From positions 7,739,002-7,803,001 of the forward strand of contig NC_092225.1 of NCBI RefSeq assembly GCF_036320965.1: 64,000 nt of DNA. The letters run 5' to 3'. The first letter of the stretch is position 1. The number at the start of each line of letters is the position of its first letter. Position numbers and translations under genes: made by a program. This DNA is from Panulirus ornatus. Taxonomy: Eukaryota; Arthropoda; Malacostraca; Decapoda; Palinuridae. A model generated the notes under the pieces. That model ran no database searches, was not told the DNA's origin, and saw only the letters and a program-made list of their open reading frames with translations. Positions 13,606 to 23,530 of the stretch are shown piece after piece.

Positions 13606-13653
13606 ACTCATAGGAATATACTTGATCACGCGCAAAATTGTGATCCTTCCCAA

Positions 13654-15645
13654 TGAGAGTTGGGGTGAGAGAGTATCATTAAATTTTAGGGAGAATAAAA
13701 AGATGTTTTGGAAAGAGGTAAATAAAGTGCGTAAGACAAGGGAACAAATGGGAACTTCAGTGAAGAGGGCTAATGGGGAGGTGATAACAAGTAGTGGTGA
13801 TGTGAGGAGATGGAGTGAGTATTTTGAAGATTTGTTGAATGCGTTTGATGATAGAGTGGCAGATATAGGGTGTTTTGGTCGAGGTGGTGTGCAAAGTGAG
13901 AGGGTTAGGGAGAATGATTTGGTAAACAGAGTAGAGGTAATAAAAGCTTTGCGGAAGATGAAAGCCGGGAAGGCAGCGGGTTTGGATGGCATGGCAGTGG
14001 AATTTATCAAAAAAGGGGGTGGCTGTATTGTTGACTAGTTGGTAAGGTTATTCAACATATGTATGATTCATGGTGAGGTGCCTGAGGATTAGCGGAATGC
14101 TTGCATAGTGCCACTGTGCAAAGGCAAAGGGGACAAAGGTAAGTGCGCAAATTACAGAGGTATAAGTTTGTTGAGTATTCCTGGGAAATCATATGGGAGG
14201 GTATTGATTGAGAGTATGAAGGCATGTACAGAGCATCAGATTGGGGAAGAGCAGTGTGGTTTCAGAAGTGGAATAGGACGTGTGGATCAGGTGTTTCCTT
14301 TGAAGAATGTAAGTGAGAAATACTTAGAAAAGCAAATGGATTTTTGTATATAGCATTTATGGATCTGGAGAAGGCATATGATAGAGTTGATAGAGATGCT
14401 CTGTGGAAGGCATTAAGAATATATGGTGTGGGAGGCAAGTTGTTAGAAGCAGTGAAAAGTTTTTATCGAGGATGTAAGGCATGTGTACGTGTAGGAAGAG
14501 AGGAAAGTGATTGGTTCTCAGTGAATGTAGGTTTGCGGCAGGGGTGTGTGATGTCTCCATGGTTGTTTAATTTGTTTATGGATGGGGTTGTTAGGGAGGT
14601 GAATGCAAGAGTTTTGGAAAGAGGGGCAAGTATACAGTCTGTTGGGGATGAGAGAGCTTGGGAATTGAGTCAGTTGTTGTTCGCTGATGATACAGCAATG
14701 GTGGCTGATTCATGTAAGAAACTGCAGAAGCCGGTGACTGAGTTTGGTAAAGTGTGTGAAAGAAGAAAGTTAAGAGTAAATGTGAATAAGAGCAAGGTAA
14801 TTAGGTACAGTAGGGTTGAGGGTCAAGTCAATTGAGAGGTAAGTTTGAATGGAGAAAAACTGGAGGAAGTAAAGTGTTTTAGATATCTGGGAGTGGATCT
14901 GGCAGCGGATGGAACCATGGAAGCGGAAGTGAATCATAGGATGGGGGAGGGGGCGAAAATCCTGGGAGCCTTGAAGAATGTGTGGAAGTCGAGAACATTA
15001 TCTCGGAAAGCAAAAATGGGTATGTTTGAAGGAATAGTGGTTCCAACAATGTTGTATGGTTGCGAGGCGTGGGCTATGGATAGAGTTGTGCGCAGGAGGA
15101 TGGATGTGCTGGAAATGAGATGTTTGAGGACAATGTGTGGTGTGAGGTGGTTTGATCGAGTAAGTAACGTAAGGGTAAGAGAGATGTGTGGAAATAGAAA
15201 GAGCGTGGTTGAGAGAGCAGAAGAGGGTGTTTTGAAATGGTTTGGGCACATGGAGAGAATGAGTGAGGAAAGATTGACCAAGAGGATATATGTGTCGGAG
15301 GTGGAGGGGACGAGGAGAAGTGGGAGACCAAATTGGAGGTGGAAAGATGGAGTGAAAAAGATTTTGTGTGATCGGGGCCTGAACATGCAGGAGGGTGAAA
15401 GGAGGGCAAGGAATAGAGTGAATTGGATCGATGTGGTATACCGGGGTTGACGTGCTGTCAGTGGATTGAATCAGGGCATGTGAAGCGTCTGGGGTAAACC
15501 ATGGAAAGCTGTGTAGGTATGTATATTTGCGTGTGTGGACGTATGTATATACATGTGGATGGGGGTGGGTTGGGCCATTTCTTTCGTCTGTTTCCTTGCG
15601 CTACCTCGCAAACGCGGGAAACAGCGACAAAGCAAGAAAAAAAAA

Positions 15646-15648
<3 letters not shown>
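13654..15648 (+). mobile_element. 5'-truncated LINE, short 3' UTR
   Basis: Starts at NESWGERVSLNF just after the PLE end and runs to the tail (15600-15640) and an A-run. The coding region is split by point stops and small indels: 13577-14038 closes at a TAG where others read VDWL, and the next frames are 14108-14353, 14344-14835 (TGA where others read NWEV) and 14845-15450. Otherwise the RT motifs are all present ([32 protein letters not shown]), and the last frame ends in the canonical NWIDVVYRG stop. Confidence 0.88.

Positions 15649-15692
<44 letters not shown>
15649..15692. repeat. (TA)n array
   Basis: TA array following the LINE's A-rich tail. Confidence 0.95.
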
Positions 15693-15695
<3 letters not shown>

Positions 15696-15875
15696 CCTAT
15701 GAAACGGCCATAAATATCGCGGCAGAAGACAACAAAAACCGAAACATTTGGTTCTGAACCTATCTATGGAGGTAATATGAGAGAACACCCAATACGAAAA
15801 CATCAAGTCCCCTCCGTGACACAGCACCGACAAGCAGTTAAGGTAGGTCTCCGTGCTCTGCATTCGTCCTTGAGT

Positions 15876-16003
15876 CCCTGTAGAGAGGGTATAAGTGCAC
15901 CGTTATTCCCTATAGAGAGGGTATAAGTGCACCGTTATTCCCTATAGAGAGGGTATAAGTGCACCGTTATTCCCCATAGAGAGGGTATAAGTGCACCGTT
16001 ATC
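15876..16003. repeat. Tandem repeat, 4 x 32 bp
   Basis: Four head-to-tail 32-bp units starting at 15876, 15908, 15940 and 15972, each with CCC, AGAGAGGGTATAAGTGCACC and GTTAT. They differ at two or three positions only. The unit contains TATAAG; no gene is seen downstream. Confidence 0.95.
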
Positions 16004-16420
16004 TTTTAGTGAATGCATCTGTCATATCAACAGCGTCTCCCAGCGATTAAGTTACACGGACGTCACTTAACATGATGTGGAGAATAACTTATAACCTATG
16101 TCATACCGTGACACGGGAGTTACCACTGAGTTAACGTGGGAATGAAATCTGCATGACATGACACCCAAGTTCTTGCAAGGAAAACTTTTAATCTAATAAA
16201 TGTCATGAGACCAACATTCGGTCCACACCTGAAGGTCTGAATTCGACCATTCAATCCCAGTGCTGCCGCTGACAGCGACAGGTTTATTGTGCCATCATGT
16301 GAAAGGTGGCGCAAAAGATCCCAGAGGCCAGGTAGGTGCTGAAACATTACATCTTACAAAGCTGGTTCATCACATTACGTCACAAGTTGAACATTTCCCG
16401 TTTGACCATAAACACCTTGT
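16004..16420. other. Unassigned stretch
   Basis: No recognisable gene, RNA or element. It lies between the 32-bp tandem repeat and the (GT)n array. Confidence 0.5.
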
Positions 16421-16422
16421 TC

Positions 16423-16423
<1 letters not shown>

Positions 16424-16455
<32 letters not shown>

Positions 16456-16464
16456 TGTGTGTTC

Positions 16465-16529
<65 letters not shown>

Positions 16530-16576
16530 TGTGTGTTCAGGTGTGTGTGTGTGTGTGTGTGTGCGTGTGTGTGTGT
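16424..16576. repeat. (GT)n array with regular GAGTGTGTGTTCAG interruptions
   Basis: GT array in which the phrase GAGTGTGTGTTCAGGTGTG recurs (near 16452 and 16527), giving a higher-order pattern of about 75 bp. Confidence 0.95.
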
Positions 16577-16808
16577 AGGCACCACACGAGGACATTAGGT
16601 TCCTTACACACAGTCCAGGGAAGGAACTGGGCGACATCATCAGTGATATACCACGCATCCTCACCTCATGAAGTGTTAGAACTACTCTTTCGTACAACTG
16701 TGAAACACCAGCAAAAGAAGATACAACCAAATGTCTGGTGAGAAATGTGAGACGTTTTGACGCAATATGAAGAGGGTTTTTGTCCTTCTCTTGGAGCCTA
16801 GAAAATAT

Positions 16809-16817
16809 AATGATAAC

Positions 16818-16849
<32 letters not shown>

Positions 16850-16914
16850 TAATAATAATAATGATAATAATGATAATAATAATAATAACAACAACAATAA
16901 TAATAATAATAATG

Positions 16915-16975
<61 letters not shown>

Positions 16976-17001
16976 TAATAATAATATTAATAATAATATT
17001 G

Positions 17002-17044
<43 letters not shown>

Positions 17045-17047
17045 TAA
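16809..17047. repeat. (AAT)n array
   Basis: About 240 bp of AAT with scattered GAT, AAC and ATT units. Poly-Asn, poly-Ile and poly-Leu open frames here are repeat artefacts. Confidence 0.96.
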
Positions 17048-17801
17048 TAGTGTCTGTTCGTAATAATAAAGTAATGTTCTTCCTTGGCGCCCCAAGGTCC
17101 TCTTACTGGGAAAGGTCTTTCCTGGATCGCCAGCACAGCCTCCCCACGGTGTCCCACAGGCTAAAGTCTTCGCTTACTTTTATCCTGCAAATTTACGATA
17201 CCCTGGCAAGCAAGTCGAGTGTGAAACGAACGTAAAAATTAGATTTTCTTTTTACTGAGACAACGGGTTAGATTTAATATACGACACACCGTTTTTTCCT
17301 TCCTATTTAAGCGGAAAAAATCTGAGTGTAAGTCAAGGTAGGTGTAAATGCTAACGAGGAACTCATTAAGCAAACGAGCAGGATAGAAACACTTGACAAT
17401 TACTTAGACAAAACTTTGCTACTTTATAACAATCTAAAACTTCAGTAAAGCCGCTCGACTGAAGATCTGGATCACTGCCACTTCATCAGAAATATCAAAA
17501 CAAATATTATGCTGAAGGAACAGCATCCATCGTCAGAGATGACATACCATAACGTGGATATTTACACCGAATGACAAACTCATATTAAATTCCCAGGTTA
17601 TTATCATGGTTCCATAACTTTGCCACCACAAAATATTTATAATCAAACCATTAACATTCTTGGCAACAGTGTAGGTGATGGACGGGGCCGCTGGGGTACA
17701 ACTGCCGCCCCCGGGGTCACTACCCACGACTTGTGGCTGAGGAAAATGTAAAACTAAGATTAAGGTCTCATGGAGTGGGTACCCATTGTTATAAAAAAAA
17801 A

Positions 17802-17803
<2 letters not shown>
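17048..17803. other. Unassigned stretch
   Basis: About 750 bp with no recognisable motif or match elsewhere in the window. The longest open frames are under 70 codons and uninformative. Confidence 0.5.
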
Positions 17804-17804
<1 letters not shown>

Positions 17805-17873
<69 letters not shown>

Positions 17874-17878
17874 TATAT
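17805..17878. repeat. (TA)n array
   Basis: TA array preceding the tail of a minus-strand LINE. Confidence 0.95.
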
Positions 17879-17880
17879 AA

Positions 17881-20271
17881 ATTTTATCATATCTTGCTTT
17901 GTCGCTGTCTCCCGCGTTAGCGAGGTAGCGCAAGGAAACAGACGAAAGAATGGCCCAACCCACCCACATACACATGTATATACATACACGTCCACACACG
18001 CAAATATACATACCTATACATCTCAATGTATATATATATATATACACACACAGACATATACATATATACACATGTACATGATTCATACTGTCTGCCTTTA
18101 TTCATTCCCATCGCCACCTCGCCACACATAGAATAACAACCCCCTCCCCCGTCATGTGTGTGAGGTAGCGCTAGGAAAAGACAAAGGCCACATTCGTTCA
18201 CACTCAGTCTCTAGCTGTCATGTAATAATGCACCGAAACCACAGCTCCCTTTCCACATCCAGGCCCTACAGAACTTTCCATGGTTTACCCCAGACGCTTC
18301 ACATGCCCTGGTTCAATCCATTGACAGCACGTCGACCCCGGTATACCATATCGTTCCAATTCATTCTCTCCCTTGAACGCCTTTCACCCTCCTGCATGTT
18401 CAGGCCCCGATCACTCAAAATCTTTTTCACTTCATCTTTCCACCTCCAATTGGGTCTCCCACTTCTCCTCGTTCCCTCAACCTCTGACATATATCCTCTT
18501 GGTCAATCTTTCCTCACTCATTCTCTCCAAGTGACCAAACCATTTCCAAACACCCTCTTCTGCTCTCTCAACCACACTCTTTTTATTACCACACATCTCT
18601 CTTACCCTATTATTACTTACTCGATCAAACCACCTCACACCACACATTGTCCTCAAACATTTCATTTCCAGCACATCCACCCTCCTGCGCACAACTCTAT
18701 CCATAGCCCACGCCTCGCAACCATACAACATTGTTGGAACCACTATTCCTTCAAACATACCCATTTTTGCTTTCCGAGATAATGTTCTCGACTCCCACAA
18801 ATTCTTCAACGCTCCCAGAATTTTCCTACCCCTCCCCCACCCTATGATTCATTCCGCTTACATGGTTGCATCCGCTGCCAAATCCACTCCCAGATATCTA
18901 AAATACTTCACTTCCTCCAGTTTTTCTCCATTCAAACTTACCTCCCAATTGACTTGACCCTCAACCCTGCTGTACGTAATAGCCTTGCTCTTATTCACAT
19001 TTACTCTCAACTTTCTTCTTTCACATACTTTACCAAACTCAGTCACCAGCTTCTGCAGTTTCTCACATGAATCAGCCACCAGCGCTGTATCATCAGCGAA
19101 CAACAACTGACTCACTTCCCAAGCTCTCTCATCCACAACAGACTGCATACTTGCCCCTCTCTCCAAAACTCTTGCATTCAACTCCCTAACAACTCCATCC
19201 ATAAATAAATTAAACAACCATGGAGACATCACACACCCCTGCCGTAAACCATGGAGACATCACACACCCCTGCCGTAAACCTACATTCACTGAGAACCAA
19301 GCACTTTCCTCTCTTCCTACCCGTACACATGCCTTACATCCTCGATAAAAACTTTTCATTGCTTCTAACAACTGGCCTCCCACACCATATATTCTTAACA
19401 CCTTCCACAGAGCAACTCTATCATATGCCTTCTCCAGATCCATAAATGCTACATACAAATCCATTTGTTTTCTAAGTATTTCTCACATACATTCTTCAAA
19501 GCAAACACCTGATCCACACATCCTCTACCACTTCTGAAACCACACTGCTCTTCCCCAATCTGATGCTCTGTACATGCCTTCACCCTCTCAATCAATACCC
19601 TCCCATATAATTTACCAGGAATACTCAACAAACTTATACCTCTGTAATTTGAGCACTCGCTCTTATCCCCTTTGCCTTTGTACAATGGCACTATGCAAGC
19701 ATTCCGCCAATCCTCAGGCACCTCACCATGAATCATACATACATTAAATAACCTTCCCAACCAGTCAACAATACAGTCACCCCCTTTTTTAATAAATTCC
19801 ACTGCAATACCATCCAAACCCGCTGCCTTGCCGGCTTTCATCTTCCGCAAAGTTTTTACTACCTCTTCTCTGTTTACCAAATCATTTTCCCTAACCCCCT
19901 CACTTTGCATACCACCTCGACCAAAACACCTTATATCTGCCACTCTATCATCAAACACATTCAACAAACCTTCAAAATACTCACTCCATCTCCTTCTCAC
20001 ATCACCACTACTTCACTGAAGTTCTCATTTGCTCCCTTGTCTTACGCACTTTATTTACCTCATTCCAAAACATCTTTTTATTCTCCCTTATATTTAATGA
20101 TCCTCTCTCACCCCAATTCTCATTTGCCCTCTTTTTCACCTCTTGCACCTTTCTCTTGACCTCCTGCCTCTTTCTTTTATACATCTCCCAGTCATTTGCA
20201 TTTTTTCCCTGCAAAAATCGTCCAAATGTCTCTCTCCTCTCTTTCACTTACTTCTTTATCCCACCACTCAC
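17881..20271 (-). mobile_element. 5'-truncated LINE, long 3' UTR
   Basis: Minus strand from the linker before RT (KERRETFGRFLQGKNAND, 20247) through the RT to the long 3' UTR and tail (17890-18300). Frames are 20247-20008, 20000-19449, 19464-19210, 19232-18858 and 18809-18477, with a 31-bp tandem duplication at 19216-19277 in the RQGC region and loss of part of VITSSGDV near 20010. DRVALW at about 19410 lacks the residues between DRV and ALW seen elsewhere. Its 5' side is cut by the PLE at 20268. Confidence 0.86.
19216..19277. repeat. 31-bp tandem duplication inside a LINE
   Basis: Two identical adjacent 31-bp units beginning AACCATGGAGACATC (19216 and 19247). They duplicate the codons for GLRQGCVMSPW in the minus-strand RT and shift the frame. 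Confidence 0.93.
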
Positions 20272-20332
20272 AATTTTGCGCGTGATCAAGTATATTCCTA
20301 TGAGTCCGAGGAGAAAATGAAACACGATAAGT

Positions 20333-20373
20333 TCCCAAGTGCACTTTCGTGTAATAATCACATCATCAGAGGA
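20333..20373 (-). ncRNA. Candidate hammerhead ribozyme, core intact with stem I wobble
   Basis: Minus strand: TCCT, CTGATGA, GTG/CAC stem, GAAA, minimal helix III, CTT, GGGA. All core bases are present; the first stem I pair is G-U instead of G-C. Confidence 0.6.
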
Positions 20374-21040
20374 GACACAAGAGAGAAATATAACAACAGT
20401 CAGTTGATATACAACAAAGAGATGTAGCTAGGACGTCATTTGGTAAACATGCGATTGTCCAAGACTGACAACGAGCGTATCATAAACTTATTATGTGGAC
20501 AAGAAGGTGAAATGTTTACAAATTTTATCAATAATGCAACTCAAATGCAATCTGGTTTAGGAATGTAGTTGATGTTCTTTGTGTTTGGCCAACAAATGAA
20601 AATTTACAAACATTTCTCCTCTTACTGAACAATTTTGTACCTTCCATCAAGTTTACTGTGGAAAATGAAAATAATGGTATGTTACCATATTTAGATTGCA
20701 TGATCCATAGGCAAGGAAACAAGTTTAAGTTTAGCATATAAAGAAAACCTACCACTGTATGCTAATATATCCATTATTACTCATCTCAACATGACAGAGT
20801 TACATTATCATCACTTCAATCTATGTTCCTTTGGGCATTACATATTTGCAGTCCAGAGTATATTGATGATGAGTATGAGAAGATATACTCTATTGGATCT
20901 CAGTTAAAGTACCCTAGAACTTTCATTGATAAATCCCTTAAGTTAGCAAAGAAATCATTTTACAGAGTTAAGCAATACCTCCCATTGACACCAAGAATCT
21001 TTTAGTTCTCCCTATTAATAACAATTTTACTTTAATTCCC

Positions 21041-21469
21041 ATGTTGCTTAAATCATTTAATGTAAGTGTTGCCTTCGGCAACAATAATACTATACAGAAT
21101 ATCTTAATCAGAAACTCACCAGAAAATTCTCCTGGATTCATCTATAAAGTGCCTTGTAGAAATTGTGATAAGTTTTATGTTGGGCAGACTGGTAAGGATC
21201 TTTCTGTTAGACTTAAGCAACATGAATATAGTAAAAGAACAAGACAAGAATCAAATGCATTGTTTAATCACGTTAATAACTATCATCATTACATTGACCG
21301 GAGTAATGCCATCTCAGTTACTAACTCTATTACCACGAGAAATATCATTGAATCTTCTATTATTAAATACACAAAGAAATATAATCTTAATATTAGTGAA
21401 GGTCTATACAAATTGGATAACTTAATTGTCGATAGAATTTGTAAACTATTCACCTTCTTGTCCACATAA
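21041..21469 (+). CDS. PLE GIY-YIG endonuclease domain with end of linker
   Basis: A 142-codon open frame starting MLLKSFNVSVAFGNNNTIQN. The GIY-YIG signature is FIYKVPCRNCDKFYVGQTGK (residues about 33-52), followed by SVRLKQHEYSKRT (catalytic Arg region), NALFNHVNNYHHYID, and SIITTRNIIESSIIKYTKKY (catalytic Glu region). A CxxC pair precedes the YVG strand, as in Penelope endonucleases. This enzyme is thought to nick the target for reverse transcription. All key residues look intact, but the RT upstream is truncated, so the copy is not autonomous. Confidence 0.85.
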   Translation: MLLKSFNVSVAFGNNNTIQNILIRNSPENSPGFIYKVPCRNCDKFYVGQTGKDLSVRLKQHEYSKRTRQESNALFNHVNNYHHYIDRSNAISVTNSITTRNIIESSIIKYTKKYNLNISEGLYKLDNLIVDRICKLFTFLST

Positions 21470-21583
21470 TAAGTTTATGATACGCTCGTTGTCTGTCTTG
21501 GACAATCGCACGTTTACCAAATGGCGTCCCAGCTAAGTCTCTTCGTTTAATGTCAACTGACTTTTATATTTCTCTCTTGTGTC

Positions 21584-21624
21584 TCCCCTGACGATGTGAT
21601 TGTTACACGAAAGTGTTCTTGGTA
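21584..21624 (+). ncRNA. Degraded hammerhead-like motif
   Basis: TCCC, CTGACGA (core T changed to C), GAAA, GTGTTCTT in place of GTGCACTT, then GGTA. Both core and helices are damaged. Confidence 0.4.
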
Positions 21625-21652
21625 ACTCATCGTGTTTCATTATCCCCGTGGA

Positions 21653-21655
<3 letters not shown>

Positions 21656-21716
<61 letters not shown>
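21656..21716. repeat. (TA)n array
   Basis: TA array between the PLE end and a LINE 5' truncation point; the junction TATACAG offers microhomology with the LINE (GATACAG). Confidence 0.95.
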
Positions 21717-21719
<3 letters not shown>

Positions 21720-22661
21720 CGCTGGTGGCTGATTCATGTGAGAAACTGCAGAAGCTGGTGACTGAGTTTGGTAAAGTGTGTGGAAGAAGAAAGTTAAGAG
21801 TAAATGTGAATAAGAGCAAGGTTATTAGGTACAGTAGGGTTGAGGGTCAAGTCAATTGGGAGGTGAGTTTGAATGGAGAAAAACTGGAGGAAGTGAAGTG
21901 TTTTAGATATCTGGGAGTGGATCTGGCAGCGGATGGAACCATGGAAGCGGAAGTGGATCATAGGGTGGGGGAGGGGGCGAAAATTTTGGGAGCCTTGAAA
22001 AATGTGTGGAAGTCGAGAACATTATCTCGGAAAGCAAAAATGGGTATGTTTGAAGGAATAGTGGTTCCAACAATGTTGTATGGTTGCGAGGCGTGGGCTA
22101 TGGATAGAGTTGTGCGCAGGAGGATGGATGTGCTGGAAATGAGATGTTTGAGGACAATGTGTGGTGTGAGGTGGTTTGATCGAGTAAGTAACGTAAGGGT
22201 AAGAGAGATGTGTGGAAATAAAAAGAGCGTGGTTGAGAGAGCAGAAGAGGGTGTTTTGAAATGGTTTGGGCACATGGAGAGAATGAGTGAGGAAAGATTG
22301 ACCAAGAGGATATATGTGTCGGAGGTGGAGGGAACGAGGAGAAGAGGGAGACCAAATTGGAGGTGGAAAGATGGAGTGAAAAAGATTTTGTGTGATTGGG
22401 GCCTGAACATGCAGGAGGGTGAAAGGAGGGCAAGGAATAGAGTGAATTGGAGCGATGTGGTATACAGGGGTTGACGTGCTGTCAGTGGATTGAATCAAGG
22501 CATGTGAAGCGTCTGGGGTAAACCATGGAAAGCTGTGTAGGTATGTATATTTGCGTGTGTGGACGTGTGTATGTACATGTGTATGGGGGGGGGTTGGGCC
22601 ATTTCTTTCGTCTGTTTCCTTGCGCTACCTCGCAAACGCGGGAGACAGCGACAAAGTATAA

Positions 22662-22675
<14 letters not shown>
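21717..22675 (+). mobile_element. 5'-truncated LINE, short 3' UTR, intact C-terminal frame
   Basis: Starts at [12 protein letters not shown], just after the FADD motif, and keeps an open frame to NWSDVVYRG and its stop (22474), followed by the short 3' UTR, tail (22620-22660) and an A-run. RT catalytic residues are missing, so it is only the C-terminal region ([32 protein letters not shown]). Confidence 0.88.
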
Positions 22676-22695
<20 letters not shown>

Positions 22696-22933
22696 TATAT
22701 CCCTGGGGATAAGGGAGAAAGAATACTTCCCACGTATTCCCTGCGTGTCGTAGAAGGCGACTAAAAGGGGAGGGAGCGGGTGGCTGGAAATCCTCCCCTC
22801 TCATTCTTTTAATTTTCCAATAGAAGGAACAGAGAAGGGGGCCATGTGAGGATATTCCATCAAGGGCCCAGTCCTCTGTTCTTAACGCTACCTCGCTAAT
22901 GCGGGAAATGGCGAATAGTATGAAAGAAAAAAG

Positions 22934-22935
<2 letters not shown>
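22696..22935 (+). mobile_element. Full-length short LINE-related element
   Basis: Starts ATCCCTGGGGATAAGGGAGA, then ACTTCCCACGTATTCCCTGC, GTCGTAGAAGGCGACTAAAA, GGGGAGG pairing with CCTCCCC (about 22767-22799), AACAGAGAAGGGGGCC, and the tail TCGCTAATGCGGGAAATGGC, GAATAGTATGAAAG. Flanked by (TA)n on both sides. Non-coding. Confidence 0.85.

Positions 22936-23009
<74 letters not shown>
22936..23009. repeat. (TA)n array
   Basis: TA array joining the short element tail to the outermost PLE end sequence. Confidence 0.95.
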
Positions 23010-23013
<4 letters not shown>

Positions 23014-23495
23014 AAAGATCACAATTTTGCGCGTGATCAAGATATTCCTATGAGTCCACGGGGAAAATGAAACACAAAAAGTTCCCAAGTGCACTTTCGT
23101 GTAATAATCACATCATCAGGGGAGACACAAGAGAGAAATATAACAGTCAGTTGATATACATCGAAGAGACGAAGCTAGGACGCCATTTGGTAAACATGTG
23201 ATTGTCCAAAACATACAACGAGCGTTCATAAAATTATCATTTTACAAATCTTATTAACAATAAAGTTATCTAATTTGTATAGACAATCACTAACATTATG
23301 ATTATAATTCTTTGTGTATTTAATAATAGAAGATTCATTGATATTTCTCTTGGTAATAGAGTTAGAGTTAATAACTAAGATGGCGTTACTCCAGTCAATA
23401 CAATGATCATAGTTTTTAACATGATTAAACAAGGCATTTGATTCTTGTCCCATTCTTATACCGTATTTATGTTGCTTAAGTCTAAGCAACATAAA
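23010..23495 (-). mobile_element. Inverted end of the Penelope-like element
   Basis: Minus-orientation copy of the PLE 3' end: outermost GGATCACAATTTTGCGCG segment (as its complement), hammerhead, CTTCGATGTATATC region and, further in, GIY-YIG C-terminal codons (LKQHKYGIRMGQESNALFNHV, SIIKYTKNYNHNVSD). The join to the sense body is a perfect 13-bp inverted repeat with a 4-nt centre (23466-23495, TTTATGTTGCTTA and its complement). Confidence 0.87.
23083..23123 (-). ncRNA. Candidate hammerhead ribozyme, intact core
   Basis: Minus strand: TCCC, CTGATGA (complement at 23113-23119), GTG/CAC stem II, GAAA (complement 23095-23098), minimal helix III, CTT (complement 23087-23089), GGGA (complement 23083-23086). 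Core bases are unchanged and stem I is fully paired. The extra U before stem II is present as in other copies. Confidence 0.65.
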
Positions 23496-23530
23496 GAAAG
23501 ATTTTAGACAAAAGTAACTATTTATCTAAA

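Larger units (their letters stand above)
12503..13653 (+). mobile_element. Degenerate Penelope-like element
   Basis: Order: an inverted PLE segment (about 12503-12590, containing CTCTGGACTGCAAATACGTA), then sense RT-thumb sequence with an internal 49-bp tandem duplication (about 12593-12690), a 191-bp Ty3/gypsy piece (12713-12903), the linker (LAKKSFYRVEPKPP-like), the GIY-YIG endonuclease remains (about 13090-13455) and the 3' non-coding end with hammerhead motif (13565-13605). It ends with the outermost segment ACGCGCAAAATTGTGATCCT at about 13627-13650. The GIY-YIG motif reads FIYKVLCRNCDKFYFVLTGK, so several residues have changed, and stops and frame shifts are present. The 3' end joins a LINE at 13654 with no (TA)n. 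Confidence 0.85.
20268..21655 (+). mobile_element. 5'-truncated Penelope-like element with inverted end
   Basis: Left part (20268 to about 20535) is an inverted copy of the PLE 3' end, reaching back into the last codons of the ORF (IDKICKxF region). The sense body then starts inside the RT at NAIWFRNVVDVLCVW (about 20543) and continues through the thumb, linker and GIY-YIG domain to a sense 3' end (21470-21655). Inverted ends around a truncated body are typical of Penelope-like elements. The right end lacks the outermost ACGCGCAAAATTGTGATC segment and runs into (TA)n. Confidence 0.88.

Noticed and set aside
15876..16003. CRISPR array
   Set aside because: The 32-bp units are directly adjacent without spacers, and the DNA is eukaryotic.
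22900..22920. Short-element tail ATGGCGAAT as an HDV-like ribozyme catalytic strand
   Set aside because: It looks like the end of the HDV ribozyme but I could not find the required P1 and P2 partner strands at the right spacing.
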